Shown here: positions 18,326-28,571 of the stretch, one piece after another | Layout of the letters: every line of letters starts with the position of its first letter | Position numbering within the stretch: position 1 is the stretch's first letter | Source of the DNA: an uncultured Pseudomonas sp. | Lineage (GTDB): Bacteria; Pseudomonadota; Gammaproteobacteria; Pseudomonadales; Pseudomonadaceae | Assembly: GCF_913777995.1 (NCBI RefSeq) | Contig: NZ_CAJYVE010000026.1 | Coordinates: 1-64,000 of the forward strand | Length of the DNA stretch: 64,000 bases | Direction: 5' to 3' | Position numbers and translations under genes: made by a program | Notes under the pieces: model-generated | Told to the model about the DNA's origin: nothing | What the model saw: the letters and a program-made list of their open reading frames with translations, nothing else | Databases searched by the model: none

Positions 18326-20161
18326 TCAGGCCGAGGAGATTTCCTCGGCCCTTTCGGCACAGCTACGGCTGCGCACCGGGCAGTCGCTGGTGGCGTGGTG
18401 CAGGTTCAACGCCGTATTGATGATGCCGATATGACTGAACGCCTGCGGAAAATTGCCCAGCATGCGCTTGTCCTTGACGTCGTATTGCTCGGCCAGCAGC
18501 CCGACCTCGTTGCACAGCCCGCACAGCCGCTCGAACAGTGCCCGGGCTTCGTCCAGACGACCAAGCAGCACGTAGACGTCGGCCAGCCAGAACGAACAGA
18601 CCAGGAAGGTCCCCTCGCCGCCCTTGACCCCATCGGCGCTGCGTTCGGCGTCGTAGCGCAGCAGCAGGCCGTCCTGCATCAGCTGGCGTTCGATCAGCGC
18701 CACGGTGCCGATCACTCGCGGATCATCGGCCGGCAGGAATCCGGTCAGGGCAATCTGCAACAGGCTGGCGTCGACTTCCTTGGCCCCGTAGAACTGTACG
18801 AAGCTGTTGAGTTCATGATCGAAGCCGTTGCGGCAGACATCTGCATGGATTTCTTCGGCCACCTGGCGGCAGCGTGCCGCCAGGCGACGGTCCCGATCAC
18901 TGCCGGCGTTCTGGCTCAGTTGCCGGGCATTGCGGTCGAAGGCCACCCAGGCCATGACCTTGGAGTGGGTGAAATGCCGGGGTTCACAGCGGATCTCCCA
19001 GATACCGGCATCGGGCTGGCGCCAGACCTTTTCCAGATACGGCATCACCAGCCGGGTCATGCCGATACCTCGTGGATGCGGGGGCATGCCGCTGCGCATG
19101 GCGTGGGTCATGGCATCGGCCACTTCGCCGAACACGTCGAGCTGCACTTGCGTTGCCGCCCCATTGCCGACCCGTACGGGCTGGGAGTTTTCATAGCCGG
19201 ACAACCATGGCAGTTCGTACTCCTGCAAGCGCCGCTCGCCACCCAGGCCGTACATGATCTGGATCTGCTCGGGGTTACCGGCAATCGAACGCAACAGCCA
19301 GTCGTGCCAGGCGGTGGCTTCCTCCAGATAACCCAGGTTGATGAACGCCAGCAGGGTCATGGTCGCGTCACGCAGCCAGCAGTAGCGATAGTCCCAGTTG
19401 CGCTCGCCGCCCAATTCTTCGGGCAGCGAGGTGGTGACCGCCGCCACGATGCCGCCGGTGGGTGCGTAGGTCATGGCCTTGAGGGTGATCAGCGAGCGCT
19501 TGACCTGCTCGCTCCACTCGCCGACTGGCGGGCAATGCCCGGAGAAGTCACGCCAGAAGCGGGTGGTGTGTTCATAGGCCTCGTCGACGTCCAGCGCCGG
19601 GCGCAGGCTTTCGTTGGAGGGCTGCCAGCCCAGGCAGAAGGTCTTGGTTTCACCGGCGGCGACCACGAAGCGGCTGCCGGTGTGGTGATCCCGGGGGTGC
19701 AGGTCGACCGGGCTGCGCAGCACCAGCATCTCCGGTCCGGCCACGGCAGTGAGGGTATGCGGCTCGCGGCGTTCCACCCAAGGTACGGTGCTGCCGTAGT
19801 CGAAGCGAATCGCCAAGTCCATGAGGAATTCCACCTGGCCTTCCAGTCCTACCACCCGGCGCACCACATCGCCCTGGGTGTCCATGGGCATGAAGTCCAC
19901 CAGCATGGCGCGCCCGGTGGGCGTATGAAATTCGGTTTCCAGGGTCAGCGTGCCGTCCTGATAGCGCCGCTCGACACGCAGCACCTCGGCACTGGGGGCG
20001 ATCTTCCAGCAGCCGTTGTCGCTGTCACCCAGCAGCGCGGCGAAGCAGGCCGGCGAATCGAAACGCGGAAAGCACAACCAGTCCAGCGAACCGTCACGTG
20101 ATACCAGTGCGGCGGTCTTGCAGTTGCCTAGCAGGGCATAGTCTTCAATCAGTACGGCCAT
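18326..20161 (-). CDS. Glycoside hydrolase family 15 (glucoamylase/trehalase-like)
   Basis: The 611 residues match GH15 proteins of the bacterial glucoamylase/trehalase type. The N-terminal beta domain begins IEDYALLGNCKTAALVSRDG followed by SLDWLCFPRFDSP. The (alpha/alpha)6 barrel carries the family hallmark NWDYRYCWLRDA (near 258-269), and the C-terminal part contains EGTFLVCSFWLAD and QAFSHIGIINTA. No signal peptide is seen, so it acts in the cytoplasm on an alpha-glucan or trehalose. GH15 members next to trehalose and glycogen genes fit that role, but the exact substrate cannot be read from sequence. AGAGGG lies upstream of the ATG. Confidence 0.93.
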   Translation of the reverse strand: MAVLIEDYALLGNCKTAALVSRDGSLDWLCFPRFDSPACFAALLGDSDNGCWKIAPSAEVLRVERRYQDGTLTLETEFHTPTGRAMLVDFMPMDTQGDVVRRVVGLEGQVEFLMDLAIRFDYGSTVPWVERREPHTLTAVAGPEMLVLRSPVDLHPRDHHTGSRFVVAAGETKTFCLGWQPSNESLRPALDVDEAYEHTTRFWRDFSGHCPPVGEWSEQVKRSLITLKAMTYAPTGGIVAAVTTSLPEELGGERNWDYRYCWLRDATMTLLAFINLGYLEEATAWHDWLLRSIAGNPEQIQIMYGLGGERRLQEYELPWLSGYENSQPVRVGNGAATQVQLDVFGEVADAMTHAMRSGMPPHPRGIGMTRLVMPYLEKVWRQPDAGIWEIRCEPRHFTHSKVMAWVAFDRNARQLSQNAGSDRDRRLAARCRQVAEEIHADVCRNGFDHELNSFVQFYGAKEVDASLLQIALTGFLPADDPRVIGTVALIERQLMQDGLLLRYDAERSADGVKGGEGTFLVCSFWLADVYVLLGRLDEARALFERLCGLCNEVGLLAEQYDVKDKRMLGNFPQAFSHIGIINTALNLHHATSDCPVRSRSCAERAEEISSA

Positions 20162-20196
20162 GGCAGATTATCCCTCTAGCGAACCCACTTCAGATT

Positions 20197-21015
20197 TCAA
20201 CGCGGCAACAGATAACGCTCTATCGCCTGCACCACACCCTCCTCCACATTGCTGCCGGTGACCTGGTCGGCCCGGGCGCGCACGTCTTCACGCGCCTGCC
20301 CCATGGCGATGGACAGCCCGGCCACCTGGAACATCGCCAGGTCGTTGTGCCCGTCACCGATGGCCGCAGTCTGCTGCAGCCCGATGCCCAGGTGTTCGGC
20401 CAGCGCCTGCAGCGCGGCGCCCTTGTTGGCCTGCACGGCAGTAATGTCGAGGTAATAATCCTGGGAACGCGCCGCCAGGGCACGCCCCTGCAGACGCGCC
20501 GACAAGTCACCCTCAAGGCGCTTGAGCAAGTCGAAATCCGTACTGGAGGCCACGATCTTGTCGATGCGCGACAGGTACGGTTCGAAGCTGTCTACCGGCA
20601 ATGGACCGTAACCCAGTGCGCTGCGTTCATGCTCGACGTACTCGCCCTGCTCATCGAGCAGCAGCCACTGGTCATCGGCGAACACCCAGACGTCGAGGTT
20701 TCGCGCGGCGAATTCGTCCAGGCACAGGCGCGCCGCCTGCGGGTCGATGGGGTGCGCCTGCAGCAGGCTGCCGTCGGGATTGACCAGGCTGCCGCCGTTG
20801 AATCCCGCGTACGGCAGGTCGATGCCCAGGGTCTCCACCACATGGCGCATGGCCCTGGGGGGACGGCTGCTGGCGACACTGAACGCCACCCCGGCCTCGC
20901 GCAGGCGCCTTACCGCGTCGATGGTCGCCGGGCTGAGCTGATGGTCAGGTTGCAATAACGTGCCGTCGAGGTCGGACAACAGCAGGCGGATGGGGCGCTG
21001 GAAAGAATCACCCAT
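20197..21015 (-). CDS. Cof-type HAD-superfamily phosphatase
   Basis: This is a 272-residue HAD-IIB (Cof/YbiV-like) phosphatase. The nucleophile motif is LLLSDLDGTLL near the N terminus, motif II lies in VASSRPP, and GDGHNDLAMF is the C-terminal Mg-binding motif. The family dephosphorylates sugar phosphates or similar small metabolites. I start at MGDSFQRP. The stop of zwf (21008) falls inside this start region, an 8-base overlap, so the two are translationally coupled in the order gnd-zwf-HAD. A longer in-frame start exists at 21075 but would lie deep inside zwf. Confidence 0.9.
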   Translation of the reverse strand: MGDSFQRPIRLLLSDLDGTLLQPDHQLSPATIDAVRRLREAGVAFSVASSRPPRAMRHVVETLGIDLPYAGFNGGSLVNPDGSLLQAHPIDPQAARLCLDEFAARNLDVWVFADDQWLLLDEQGEYVEHERSALGYGPLPVDSFEPYLSRIDKIVASSTDFDLLKRLEGDLSARLQGRALAARSQDYYLDITAVQANKGAALQALAEHLGIGLQQTAAIGDGHNDLAMFQVAGLSIAMGQAREDVRARADQVTGSNVEEGVVQAIERYLLPR

Positions 21016-22533
21016 CGATCTGCCGCCATTCCCGGCCATCGTTGCGCAGCAGCTCGTCGGCCGCTTCCGGGCCACTGCCGCCAGCGATGTACGGCTGCAC
21101 TTCCGGGTGCTTGGTCCAGGCGTCCAGGAACGGCTGCACGGCGCGCCAGCCGTTCTCGATGTTGTCGGCGCGCTGGAACAGCGTCTGGTCGCCGGTCAGG
21201 CAGTCATAGATCAGGGTTTCGTACCCGGTGGACGGGTGCATTTCGAAGAAGTCCTTGTAGGCGAAGCCCAGAGCGATGTCTTCCATGTCCAGGGTCGGGC
21301 CGGGACGCTTGGCGAACAGGTCGAACCACATGCCCTCGTTGGGCTGGATCTGGATGCGCAGGAAGTTGGGCCGCAGGCGGTCCACTTCGGTGTCGCGGAA
21401 CTGCGCATAGGGCGCAGGCTTGAAGCAGATGGCGATTTCCGTGCTGCGCGTGCTCAGGCGCTTGCCGGTGCGCAGGTAGAACGGCACGCCCACCCAGCGC
21501 CAGTTGTCGATCATCACCTTCAGCGCCACGTAGGTCTCGGTGTTGCTGTCTGGCTCGATGCGCTCTTCCTGGCGGTAGCCGGCCAGCCCGGCGCTCTTGT
21601 TCTCGGTGTACTGGCCGCGTACCGAGTTGGCCAGCGCTTCCATCTCGCTCCAGGGCCGGATGGCACCGACCACCTTGGCTTTCTCGCCACGCACCGCATC
21701 GGCACCAAAAGCCGCTGGCGGCTCCATGGCCACCATGGCCAGCAGCTGGAACAGGTGATTGGGCACCATGTCCCGCAGGGCGCCGGTGTTCTCGTAGAAA
21801 CCGGCACGGGTACCGACCCCCACGGTTTCCGCCGCAGTGATCTGCACGTGATCGATGTAGTGGTTGTTCCAGAACGACTCGAACAGGCCGTTGGAGAAGC
21901 GGCTGACCAGAATGTTCTGGACGGTCTCCTTGCCCAGGTAATGGTCGATGCGATAGATCTGTCGCTCGCTCATGACCTTGAGCAGGCATTCGTTGAGGGC
22001 TACGGCGCTGGGCAGGTCCGAACCGAACGGCTTCTCTACCACCACGCGGCGAAACACCCCGTCGTCTTCCTGCAACAGCCCGGCCTTGCCCAGGCGTTGC
22101 GCGACTTCCGCGAAGAAGCGCGGCGCGGTGGCCAGGTAGAACGCCGCATTGCCGGTCGCGGTCTGCTCGATGCGCTCGCCGATGGCCTGATAGGTCGCAT
22201 CGTCGAGGAAATCGCCCTGGATGTAGCTGATGCGCTTGGCCAGGCGGCCCCACAGCCGGGGGTCGAGCACCTCGCCCCCTTCAGCGTTCTTCTTCGCCCC
22301 CTCCTCGCGGATGAAGGCCTCCAGCTTGGCGGTGTATTCCTGGTCGGTGGCGGCGTTATGGTCGACGCCGACGATATGCAGGTTGTCGTCCACCAGGCCG
22401 TCGCGGGTCAGGTTGTACAGCGCTGGCATCAGCAAGCGCTTGACCAGGTCGCCATGAGCGCCGAACAGAAACAGGGTGGTCGGTGGAGCGACCTGCGGAG
22501 ACTTCTCGGATTCGGAGCTCGGCGACAGACCCA

Positions 22534-22534
<1 letters not shown>
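21008..22534 (-). CDS. zwf: Glucose-6-phosphate 1-dehydrogenase
   Basis: The 508-residue protein carries the Rossmann motif FLFGAHGDLVKR and the active-site signature RIDHYLGKE, with EKPFGSDL upstream of it. It oxidises glucose-6-phosphate to 6-phosphogluconolactone, supplying NAD(P)H. Its ATG shares one base with the TAA stop of gnd (TAATG), and its own stop overlaps the HAD gene. Because it is coupled to gnd and not to edd, pgl or eda, this is probably the accessory zwf copy of Pseudomonas (as in the zwf-gnd pair of P. putida) rather than the Entner-Doudoroff operon copy. Confidence 0.96.
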
Positions 22535-23508
<974 letters not shown>

Positions 23509-23825
23509 GAAGTGCTGCTCCTGGTACGAAATTTCAAAAGTAGGAATGCTTCACGTTATACGAAGCTTCAAGGCATGCAACTTAGTGTTACAGCGCCGCG
23601 CCAGGGTTCCCGGCGGGTGGAAATCCGTCATCGCGCCCGATTTCAGGGGCGTTGGCGGAAAATGAAGAAAAAGTCACCTGACCATGAAAAATAAAAAAGT
23701 TCCATTGTCGGGCAAAAGAAATCAGAATCGGAGCCGATAGAGGGGACGAGCAGCGGCTGGTCGGGGATCGATAGTCATTGCCAAGAGCCTTTCTGACGTT
23801 GAAACCGCCATTTGCGAGGTAAGCA
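23509..23825. promoter_or_regulatory. Divergent promoter region between gnd and the 56-aa gene
   Basis: 317 bases without a convincing gene. The stretch 23660-23710 is clearly more AT-rich than its surroundings. GAGG at 23816-23819 is the ribosome binding site of the plus-strand small gene. No clear operator or riboswitch was recognised. Confidence 0.5.
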
Positions 23826-23996
23826 ATGGGTACTTTACTGCCAGCACTTGCACCACAAACCCTGTATGTCACCATCCGCCGCGACGAGCTGCGCGCCCTC
23901 AAAGAAGAACGCGCCCAGTTGCAGCACAAGCTCACCCAGATGACCCGCCTGCTGGAACAGTCCCAGTTCGGTGGTCCGGACAAGGCCCTGGCCTGA
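23826..23996 (+). CDS. Small conserved-looking coiled-coil protein, 56 aa
   Basis: ATG at 23826 follows GAGG with a 6-base gap. The product starts MGTLLPALAPQTLYVTIRRD and continues with ELRALKEERAQLQHKLTQM, a short amphipathic coiled coil, ending DKALA. Codon use is normal for the genome and a strong hairpin follows the stop. Function unknown. The coiled coil suggests a small regulator or adaptor that forms oligomers. Confidence 0.75.
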   Translation: MGTLLPALAPQTLYVTIRRDELRALKEERAQLQHKLTQMTRLLEQSQFGGPDKALA

Positions 23997-24007
23997 TCCC
24001 GCTTCCC

Positions 24008-24077
24008 GGCAGGCTCAAACAGCCTGCCACCGCCCTTCCCGGCCCGCGTCTACGGGCCGTTCGAAGCCATCGGCTTC
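24008..24077. terminator. Run of three hairpins between convergent genes
   Basis: GGCAGGCT/AGCCTGCC (24008-24028, 5-base loop) follows the 56-aa gene. It is followed by GGCCCG/CGGGCC (24041-24058) and GAAGCC/GGCTTC (24063-24077), just past the end of the minus-strand GNAT gene. There is no long T tract on either strand. Position and stability suggest a bidirectional terminator. Confidence 0.55.
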
Positions 24078-24084
24078 AGAAGCT

Positions 24085-24576
24085 TCAGAGCCCCTTCTGC
24101 CAGAACAGCGCCCGCCCCATCTGCGGATCCAGCTGATAATCGTCGAAACCCTGCCTGCGATACGCCGCCTGCGCCGCCTCGTTGCCTTCCAGCACTTCCA
24201 GGGTCAGCTTGCAGCAACCGCGCTGCCGGGCGATCTCCTCGACCTTGGCGAGCATCTTCTGGCTGATGCCCAGGCCGCGATGGCTGTGCAGCACGACCAC
24301 GTCATGAATGTTGACCAGCGGCCGGCAGGCGAACGTGGAGAAGCCTTCGAAGCAGTTGACCAGACCCACCGGCTCGCCAGCGACGAACGCCAGTACACTG
24401 AACGCATGGGGACGCTTGGCCAGCTCACTGGCCAGTTGCTCGCGGATATCGGCTGGCAGCGACTGCCCACCGCCCATGACATCTTCGGCATAGTGGTTCA
24501 GCATTTCACCGATCGCATCGGCATGAACCGGATTGGTGTAGCTTGCTTGCAGGACCAGCACCTCAGGGCTTTGCAT
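24085..24576 (-). CDS. GNAT-family N-acetyltransferase
   Basis: This 163-residue single-domain acetyltransferase has motif A at VVLHSHRGLGISQKML (acetyl-CoA pyrophosphate loop RGLGIS) and motif B at LEVLEGNEAAQAAYRRQGF. The acceptor is unknown; similar stand-alone GNATs modify small amines or antibiotics. It is divergent from glgA across a long intergenic region and convergent with the 56-aa gene. Confidence 0.88.
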   Translation of the reverse strand: MQSPEVLVLQASYTNPVHADAIGEMLNHYAEDVMGGGQSLPADIREQLASELAKRPHAFSVLAFVAGEPVGLVNCFEGFSTFACRPLVNIHDVVVLHSHRGLGISQKMLAKVEEIARQRGCCKLTLEVLEGNEAAQAAYRRQGFDDYQLDPQMGRALFWQKGL

Positions 24577-25140
24577 TGTCTTCCTCGATTCGAATCATGT
24601 GCTTCCGAGCTTGCTCGGCCGGCGATTCTAACGCGTCCTTGATGACTGTATTCCAATCGTTACGTAGGAATTTTCGACACGTGCACAAGAATCGCGCTCG
24701 ATGTGCCCTGTGAAAAGGCATAGGAAATCATCGCGCACTCAACATGCCCCGCTGACGCTCACGCCCGCCCCGGTATCGGGCACCTGCCGACCCGATCCGA
24801 CGACCGGTCGTCGCCTCCACGATGGCCTCTGCCCCGGCACTCTTGGGTGCAGTTCACCGGCTGCCTACCACACAAATGCGTATGCCCGTCGACCGCCAAG
24901 GCGCATGCCAGACATTTCGGCATAAAAAAGTCGAAACTTCTGAAAAACCGCCGGGTCATCTTCTTAGACACGCCTATGCTGAGGGATGACCTCGTAATCG
25001 GTGTCATCACCCTGTCCTTGAAGCTGCGGTAGACAGCAAAACGGGTATTGATCTTGCGTGACCTAGTGCACTGGGCCATAGGACCTGGCCGGAAGCACGC
25101 ACGAAGCTGCAAACACACTGAGATTCAACGGGAGAACACG
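24577..25140. promoter_or_regulatory. Long leader/promoter region upstream of glgA
   Basis: 564 bases with no supported gene. CCTAGTGCACTGGG at 25062-25075 is a 14-base palindrome with one mismatched pair, 65 bases before the glgA start. CGGGAGAA directly precedes the glgA ATG. The stretch 24920-24975 is relatively A-rich. The frame of glgA is open to 25048, but without a good ribosome site there. No known riboswitch was recognised. Confidence 0.45.
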
Positions 25141-26739
25141 ATGATAAGCGCCGCTGTGAAAACCCATCAGGGAGAGAGTTTTGGTCAGCCGGCCGGCGAG
25201 CTGAATCATCTACCACTACTGGGCAGGCCCCAGATGCCAGTACTTCACCTTCCCACCACACCCCAACTGCCAGAACACAGCATCTCGCAGGCCAATCGCC
25301 GCAAGGTGCTGTTCGTGACCTCGGAAATGGCCGACCTGGTGAAAACCGGCGGCCTGGGCGACGTGTCCGCTGCCCTGCCGCGGGCCATGCGCCACTTGCA
25401 TGACGTACGCGTGCTGATCCCCGGCTACCCGCAGGTCATCAACAGCGGCAACCCGATCCACATCATCAGTTCCCTGGGCGGCCATGCCGCCCTGCCGCCG
25501 TGCAAGATCGGCCGCATGGACATGAAGGACGGGCTGGTCATCTATGTGCTGATCTGCCCTGAACTGTACGAGCGTGAAGGCACCCCTTATGGCGACAGCC
25601 ATGGCCGCGACTGGTCGGACAACCACATCCGCTTCGCCCGCCTGGGCCTGGCGGCGGCCGAGTTCGCCGCTGGTGCGGTGAAAACCCAATGGTGCCCGGA
25701 GCTGGTGCACGCCCATGACTGGCCTGCCGGCCTGGCCCCGGCCTACATGCGCTGGCGCGGCCAGGACACGCCAAGCATCTTCACCATCCACAACCTGGCC
25801 TACCAAGGCACCGTCAGCCCCACCGTCGCGCCTGAACTGGGCATTCCCGAGCAGGCCATGACCCCCGACGGCATGGAGTTCTACGGCAAGCTGTCGTTCA
25901 TCAAGGCCGGCATGGCCTACGCCAGCCACATCACCACGGTGAGTGCCACTTATGCCCGGGAGATCACCACCCCGGCCTTCGGGTGTGGCCTGGAAGGCTT
26001 CCTGCAGAGCAAGGCCGACAAAGGTCAGCTCAGCGGCATCCCCAACGGTATCGACGCCAGCTGGGATGCGGCCACCGACAAGCATTTGATCTGCCACTTC
26101 GCGCCCAATGAATGGCTGCGCAAGGAAATCAACGCCGACTACGTTCGTGAACTGTTCGAACTGGAGCCTTCCAAAGGCCCGTTGTTCGCCGTGGTCTCGC
26201 GGCTGGTCTACCAGAAGGGCCTGGACCTGACCATCGGTGTGGCCGAACACATCGTCGCCAAGGGCGGCCAGATCGCCATTATCGGTCGCGGCGAACCCGA
26301 GGAAGAACAGGCCATGCGGGACCTGGCAGCGCGCTTCCCCGGCCGCATCAGCGTGCGCGTAGGCTTCAACGAAACCGATGCACGGCGCATGTTCGCCGGC
26401 AGCGACTTCCTGCTCATGCCGTCGCGCTACGAGCCCTGCGGCCTGAGCCAGATGTACGCCCAGCGCTTCGGCTCGCTGCCCGTGGCCCGCAACACCGGCG
26501 GCCTGGCCGACACCATCGAGGATGGCGTCACCGGCTTCCTGTTCGACGAGTCCACCGTCGAGAGCTACACCGAAGCGCTGAACCGGGCCTTCAAGGTCTT
26601 CGACAACACGGCACTGCTCAACGCCATGCGCTGCCGCGCCATGGCCGCGCCGTTCAACTGGCAGCAAGCCGTGGAACCCTATGCCGAGCTGTACCGGGAG
26701 CTGCTGAAGAAAAACCTGGGTGTCGCCCTGCACTACTGA
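25141..26739 (+). CDS. glgA: Glycogen synthase (ADP-glucose type, GT5)
   Basis: The 532 residues begin after a non-conserved leader of about 50 residues. The ADP-glucose binding motif KTGGLGDV is near 65-75, and the C-terminal GT5 region has LMPSRYEPCGLSQMYAQRFG and RNTGGLADTI. The enzyme elongates alpha-1,4-glucan from ADP-glucose. The start at 25141 has a strong upstream GGGAGAA. It is the first gene of an apparent glgA-treZ-malQ-treY-DUF2934 transcription unit with 17 bases or fewer between genes, so glucan made by GlgA would feed the TreY/TreZ trehalose route. Confidence 0.96.
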   Translation: MISAAVKTHQGESFGQPAGELNHLPLLGRPQMPVLHLPTTPQLPEHSISQANRRKVLFVTSEMADLVKTGGLGDVSAALPRAMRHLHDVRVLIPGYPQVINSGNPIHIISSLGGHAALPPCKIGRMDMKDGLVIYVLICPELYEREGTPYGDSHGRDWSDNHIRFARLGLAAAEFAAGAVKTQWCPELVHAHDWPAGLAPAYMRWRGQDTPSIFTIHNLAYQGTVSPTVAPELGIPEQAMTPDGMEFYGKLSFIKAGMAYASHITTVSATYAREITTPAFGCGLEGFLQSKADKGQLSGIPNGIDASWDAATDKHLICHFAPNEWLRKEINADYVRELFELEPSKGPLFAVVSRLVYQKGLDLTIGVAEHIVAKGGQIAIIGRGEPEEEQAMRDLAARFPGRISVRVGFNETDARRMFAGSDFLLMPSRYEPCGLSQMYAQRFGSLPVARNTGGLADTIEDGVTGFLFDESTVESYTEALNRAFKVFDNTALLNAMRCRAMAAPFNWQQAVEPYAELYRELLKKNLGVALHY

Positions 26740-26756
26740 AATCGATGAGGTCACGG

Positions 26757-28571
26757 ATGCCACTGCGTACAGAACCTGACTGGCGCCACGGCGCCGTTCT
26801 ACTGGACCCGCAACACACGCGTTTCGCCCTCTGGGCACCGGATGCGCAGGAAGTTTCTCTGGTTCTGGACGACGGTCAGCGGCTGGCGATGCCGGCCCTG
26901 GCTGATGGCTGGTTCGTCCTGGAAGCCGCCTGCAGTGCCGGCACGGGTTATCGCTTCGCCATCGACCAGCGCCTCGAAGTGCCTGACCCTGCCTCCAGGG
27001 CGCAGAACGGCGACGTGCATACGTCCAGCCGGGTCGTCGACCCTGCCGCTTACGCCTGGCAGCACAGCACCTGGCAAGGCAGGCCCTGGCACGAGGCAAT
27101 CATCTACGAACTGCACGTCGGCGCCCTGGGCGGCTACGCCGGCGTCGAGCGGCAACTGCCGCGCCTGGCGGCCCTGGGCATCACGGCCATCGAGCTGATG
27201 CCGCTGGCGCAGTTCCCCGGCGACCGCAACTGGGGCTACGACGGCGTGCTGCCCTATGCGCCGCAGGCCTCCTACGGCACGCCCGAACAACTCAAGCAGC
27301 TCATCGATACCGCCCACGGCCTGGGGCTGATGGTCATTCTCGACGTGGTCTATAACCACTTCGGCCCCGACGGCAACTACCTGGGCGAGTACGCCAGGGA
27401 GTTCTTCCGCGAAGACATCCATACGCCTTGGGGCGCCGCTATCGATTTTCGTCGGCCCGAAGTGCGCCGTTACTTCATCGACAACGCACTGATGTGGCTC
27501 AACGAGTACCGCTTCGACGGCCTGCGCATGGACGCCGTGCACGCCATCAACGACCCGCAGTTTCTCAAGGACTTTGCCCGCCAGGTGCGCGCGGCCATCG
27601 AGCCGGGCCGCCATGTATGGCTGAACCTGGAGAACGAATTCAATCAGGCCGGCCTGCTGGAGGAAGGCTTCGATGCGCAGTGGAACGACGATGGCCATAA
27701 CACCCTGCACGTCCTGTTGACCGGCGAAACCGACGCCTACTACCAGGACTTCGCCCAGCAACCGACACGCAAGCTGGCAAGACTGCTCAGCGAAGGTTTC
27801 GTTTACCAGGGCCAGGCCAATCGCCATGGCGAAGCGCGCGGCGAGCCCAGTGCGCACCTGCCTCCCACGGCCTTCGTGCTGTTCCTGCAGAACCACGACC
27901 AGATCGGCAACCGCGCCCTGGGCGAGCGCCTGCCACGCCTGGCACCGGCGCAGGCGCTGCAGGCGGCCACCGCGCTGCTGTTGCTGGCGCCGATGATTCC
28001 GCTGATGTTCATGGGCGATGAGTGGGCCGCCAGCGAGCCCTTCCTGTTCTTCACCAGCCACCATGGCGAGCTGGCCGATGCGGTGCGCGAAGGCCGTCGC
28101 AACGAATTCGCCGACTTCGCGGCCTTCAACGATCCACAGCGCCGCGAAGCGATTCCCGACCCCAACGACCCACACACCTTCGAGGCCTCACGCCCGGCCC
28201 TGGCGGCACTCGACCTGGAAACCGACCAGGGCCTGGAGCACCGCCAGTGGCTGGCGCTCTACCAGCAGCTGCTGCAGATCCGCCATGCCGAGATCATTCC
28301 GCGCCTGCCCGGCGCCTTCGCCCTGGGCACCGAAGTGCTCGCCGATGGCGCGGTCAGCGCACGCTGGCGCATGGGCGATGGCCAGGTGCTGCGCATCGAT
28401 CTGAACCTTGGCGCACAACCGCTCGCCCTGCCGCGCCCGGCGGCCGAACGCTACCTGTGGCGCAGCCCGGCACATTCGACAGAACCTTCGCAACACGGTG
28501 TCCTCGAACCCTGGACGGCCATTGTCAGCCTGTCGCAGCAAGACTCAGCGGAGATTCAGGATGAGCAATGA
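26757..28571 (+). CDS. treZ: Malto-oligosyltrehalose trehalohydrolase
   Basis: This 604-residue GH13 enzyme has an N-terminal CBM48-like beta domain (FALWAPDAQEVSL) and a TIM barrel with DVVYNHFGPDGNYL, FDGLRMDAVHAI (nucleophile Asp), the acid region HVWLNLENEFN and FLQNHDQIGNR. It releases trehalose from maltooligosyl-trehalose made by TreY. I choose the second ATG (26757) because GAGG sits 6 bases upstream; an ATG at 26745 gives four more residues. The DNA overlaps malQ by 11 bases. Confidence 0.95.
   Translation: MPLRTEPDWRHGAVLLDPQHTRFALWAPDAQEVSLVLDDGQRLAMPALADGWFVLEAACSAGTGYRFAIDQRLEVPDPASRAQNGDVHTSSRVVDPAAYAWQHSTWQGRPWHEAIIYELHVGALGGYAGVERQLPRLAALGITAIELMPLAQFPGDRNWGYDGVLPYAPQASYGTPEQLKQLIDTAHGLGLMVILDVVYNHFGPDGNYLGEYAREFFREDIHTPWGAAIDFRRPEVRRYFIDNALMWLNEYRFDGLRMDAVHAINDPQFLKDFARQVRAAIEPGRHVWLNLENEFNQAGLLEEGFDAQWNDDGHNTLHVLLTGETDAYYQDFAQQPTRKLARLLSEGFVYQGQANRHGEARGEPSAHLPPTAFVLFLQNHDQIGNRALGERLPRLAPAQALQAATALLLLAPMIPLMFMGDEWAASEPFLFFTSHHGELADAVREGRRNEFADFAAFNDPQRREAIPDPNDPHTFEASRPALAALDLETDQGLEHRQWLALYQQLLQIRHAEIIPRLPGAFALGTEVLADGAVSARWRMGDGQVLRIDLNLGAQPLALPRPAAERYLWRSPAHSTEPSQHGVLEPWTAIVSLSQQDSAEIQDEQ

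Noticed and set aside
18308-20101. A 597-codon plus-strand frame opposite the GH15 gene
   Set aside because: Antisense shadow; the minus strand has clear GH15 motifs.
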